DNA of 52,558 nucleotides from the NCBI GenBank assembly GCA_009841235.1, contig VXMH01000095.1:1-52558 (forward strand). Reading direction: 5' to 3'. The translations under genes and the position numbers were made by a program. Shown piece after piece: positions 51,942-52,558 of this stretch; within the stretch, counting starts at the first letter, position 1, and the number at the start of each line of letters is the position of its first letter. The notes beneath the pieces were generated by a model. The model had not been told where the DNA came from. It did no database searches and was given only the letters and a program-made list of their open reading frames with translations. Origin of the DNA: Caldilineaceae bacterium SB0661_bin_32 (GTDB lineage: Bacteria; Chloroflexota; Anaerolineae; Caldilineales; Caldilineaceae).

Positions 51942-52558
51942 TCAGCCTTTGCGCGGGGGCAGGCGAGGGATCCGTTTGCCCACGCGACGCAGTAGCCGGG
52001 AGGAGACGGCCTGCTTGCGGGCGGGCAGCTTTTTGCTGGAGGGCGACCGGGGGCGACGGGCGTTGTCGACGATGCGCTGGGCGGCCTGGCGGCCGTGTTC
52101 GAGTGCTTCGCGGTAGTGGCCCGTCATGAGCTCCGGCGTGATTTTCTGTCCTTCGGTCGCCCACACAAGGACCGCCCTGCCGATCGCCCACGTGCCGGCG
52201 TAGGAGACGGCGACTTTCGGCACAATGCCCCACACCGGGATAAGCCCGCTCATTTGGCGTGCGAGCTGGCGAAACAGAAAGCCGCCCCCGAGAACGCCGA
52301 CGATCTCGCCCAATAGCTGCTGGGGCGAACCGGACTTGCCGGAAACAAGAGCGATCTTGTATGCCATCATCAGCTGGTTCTTCGTGAGGACGATTGCATC
52401 TCCGGCGCCGAGTACGAAGTTCAGCCCTGGCACAGTTTCGCCCAGGCCCGTTGTGAACGAGTAACTGGCGTTTACCTGGGAGGTCTCCTGGATGAGCATG
52501 TTCAAGGCGGGCGGCCGCAGAGGGGGCAGGCGGCGGGCCAAGGGCAGGCGGAGGGGGG
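51942..52558 (-). CDS. DUF697-like protein, 5' end cut by window edge
   Basis: The frame is open from 51942 through base 52558, so the N-terminus lies outside. About 205 residues are visible. The block NMLIQETSQVNASYSFTTGLGETVPGLNFVLGAGDAIVLTKNQLMMAYKIALVSG fits the C-terminal DUF697-type helical domain often found after an Era-like GTPase domain. Two hydrophobic segments follow (LGEIVGVLGGGFLFRQL and IVPKVAVSYAGTWAIGRAVLVW), then a very basic tail. A leading GTPase domain is expected beyond the edge but not seen here. A TTG at 52541 could be misread as a start; the DUF697 match begins immediately after it, which favours a longer protein. Lies about 60 bp from the tRNA promoter. Confidence 0.7.
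   Translation of the reverse strand, partial: PLRLPLARRLPPLRPPALNMLIQETSQVNASYSFTTGLGETVPGLNFVLGAGDAIVLTKNQLMMAYKIALVSGKSGSPQQLLGEIVGVLGGGFLFRQLARQMSGLIPVWGIVPKVAVSYAGTWAIGRAVLVWATEGQKITPELMTGHYREALEHGRQAAQRIVDNARRPRSPSSKKLPARKQAVSSRLLRRVGKRIPRLPPRKG

Overview
The window reads as a chromosomal segment of a GC-rich, uncultured, probably environmental bacterium. The best guess is a Chloroflexota member of the Anaerolineae/Caldilineae type. This is inferred from gene families only: two DUF2298 membrane proteins, an Agl23-like protein, zinc-ribbon/NHL membrane proteins and a G5/3D protein together with sulfatases and dipeptide-type ABC importers. There is no 16S gene here to confirm it. I see no insertion sequences, phage genes or CRISPR arrays. 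Genes are densely packed, with many 1-8 bp overlaps.

Layout. (1) 1-4833: a membrane coiled-coil protein running off the left edge, the CinA-type amidase PncC with a coupled small protein, a Gfo/Idh/MocA oxidoreductase and a zinc alcohol dehydrogenase. (2) 5311-26314: a catabolic island made of two convergent gene strings whose stop codons lie 12 bp apart. The + string is TIM-barrel protein, permease, DapA-like lyase, solute-binding lipoprotein, permease, second TIM-barrel protein. The - string is sulfatase, solute-binding lipoprotein, two permeases, a double-length and a single-length lipoprotein made of F5/8-type plus glucose/sorbosone-dehydrogenase modules, and a second sulfatase. Neither transporter carries its own ATPase. 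(3) 26628-30313: a third sulfatase, divergent from the - string, and a G5/3D cell-wall protein ending at a strong terminator. (4) 30440-47275: about 17 kb of one-directional, tightly packed genes for very large polytopic membrane proteins (GT-C fold and DUF2298), a Nudix hydrolase, zinc ribbons and NHL beta-propellers. (5) 47339-52558: a sugar-acid dehydratase of the IlvD/Edd family, tyrS, fabI with a strong terminator, tRNA-Asp(GTC) on the - strand with a near-consensus promoter, and the C-terminal part of a DUF697-like protein leaving the right edge.

How it may work together. The island looks like a system for sensing, oxidising, desulfating, importing and breaking down a sulfated or otherwise decorated glycan. 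Lipoproteins with carbohydrate-binding-like domains sit outside, two importers sit in the membrane, and two paralogous TIM-barrel proteins without signal peptides sit in the cytoplasm. Gfo/Idh, zinc alcohol dehydrogenase, DapA-like lyase and IlvD/Edd dehydratase could supply downstream sugar-acid steps. The 30-47 kb block looks like a cell-surface glycan or glycolipid assembly machine of unknown product, and is the best candidate here for an undescribed system. Substrates and products are inference; the domain assignments rest on motifs visible in the translations.
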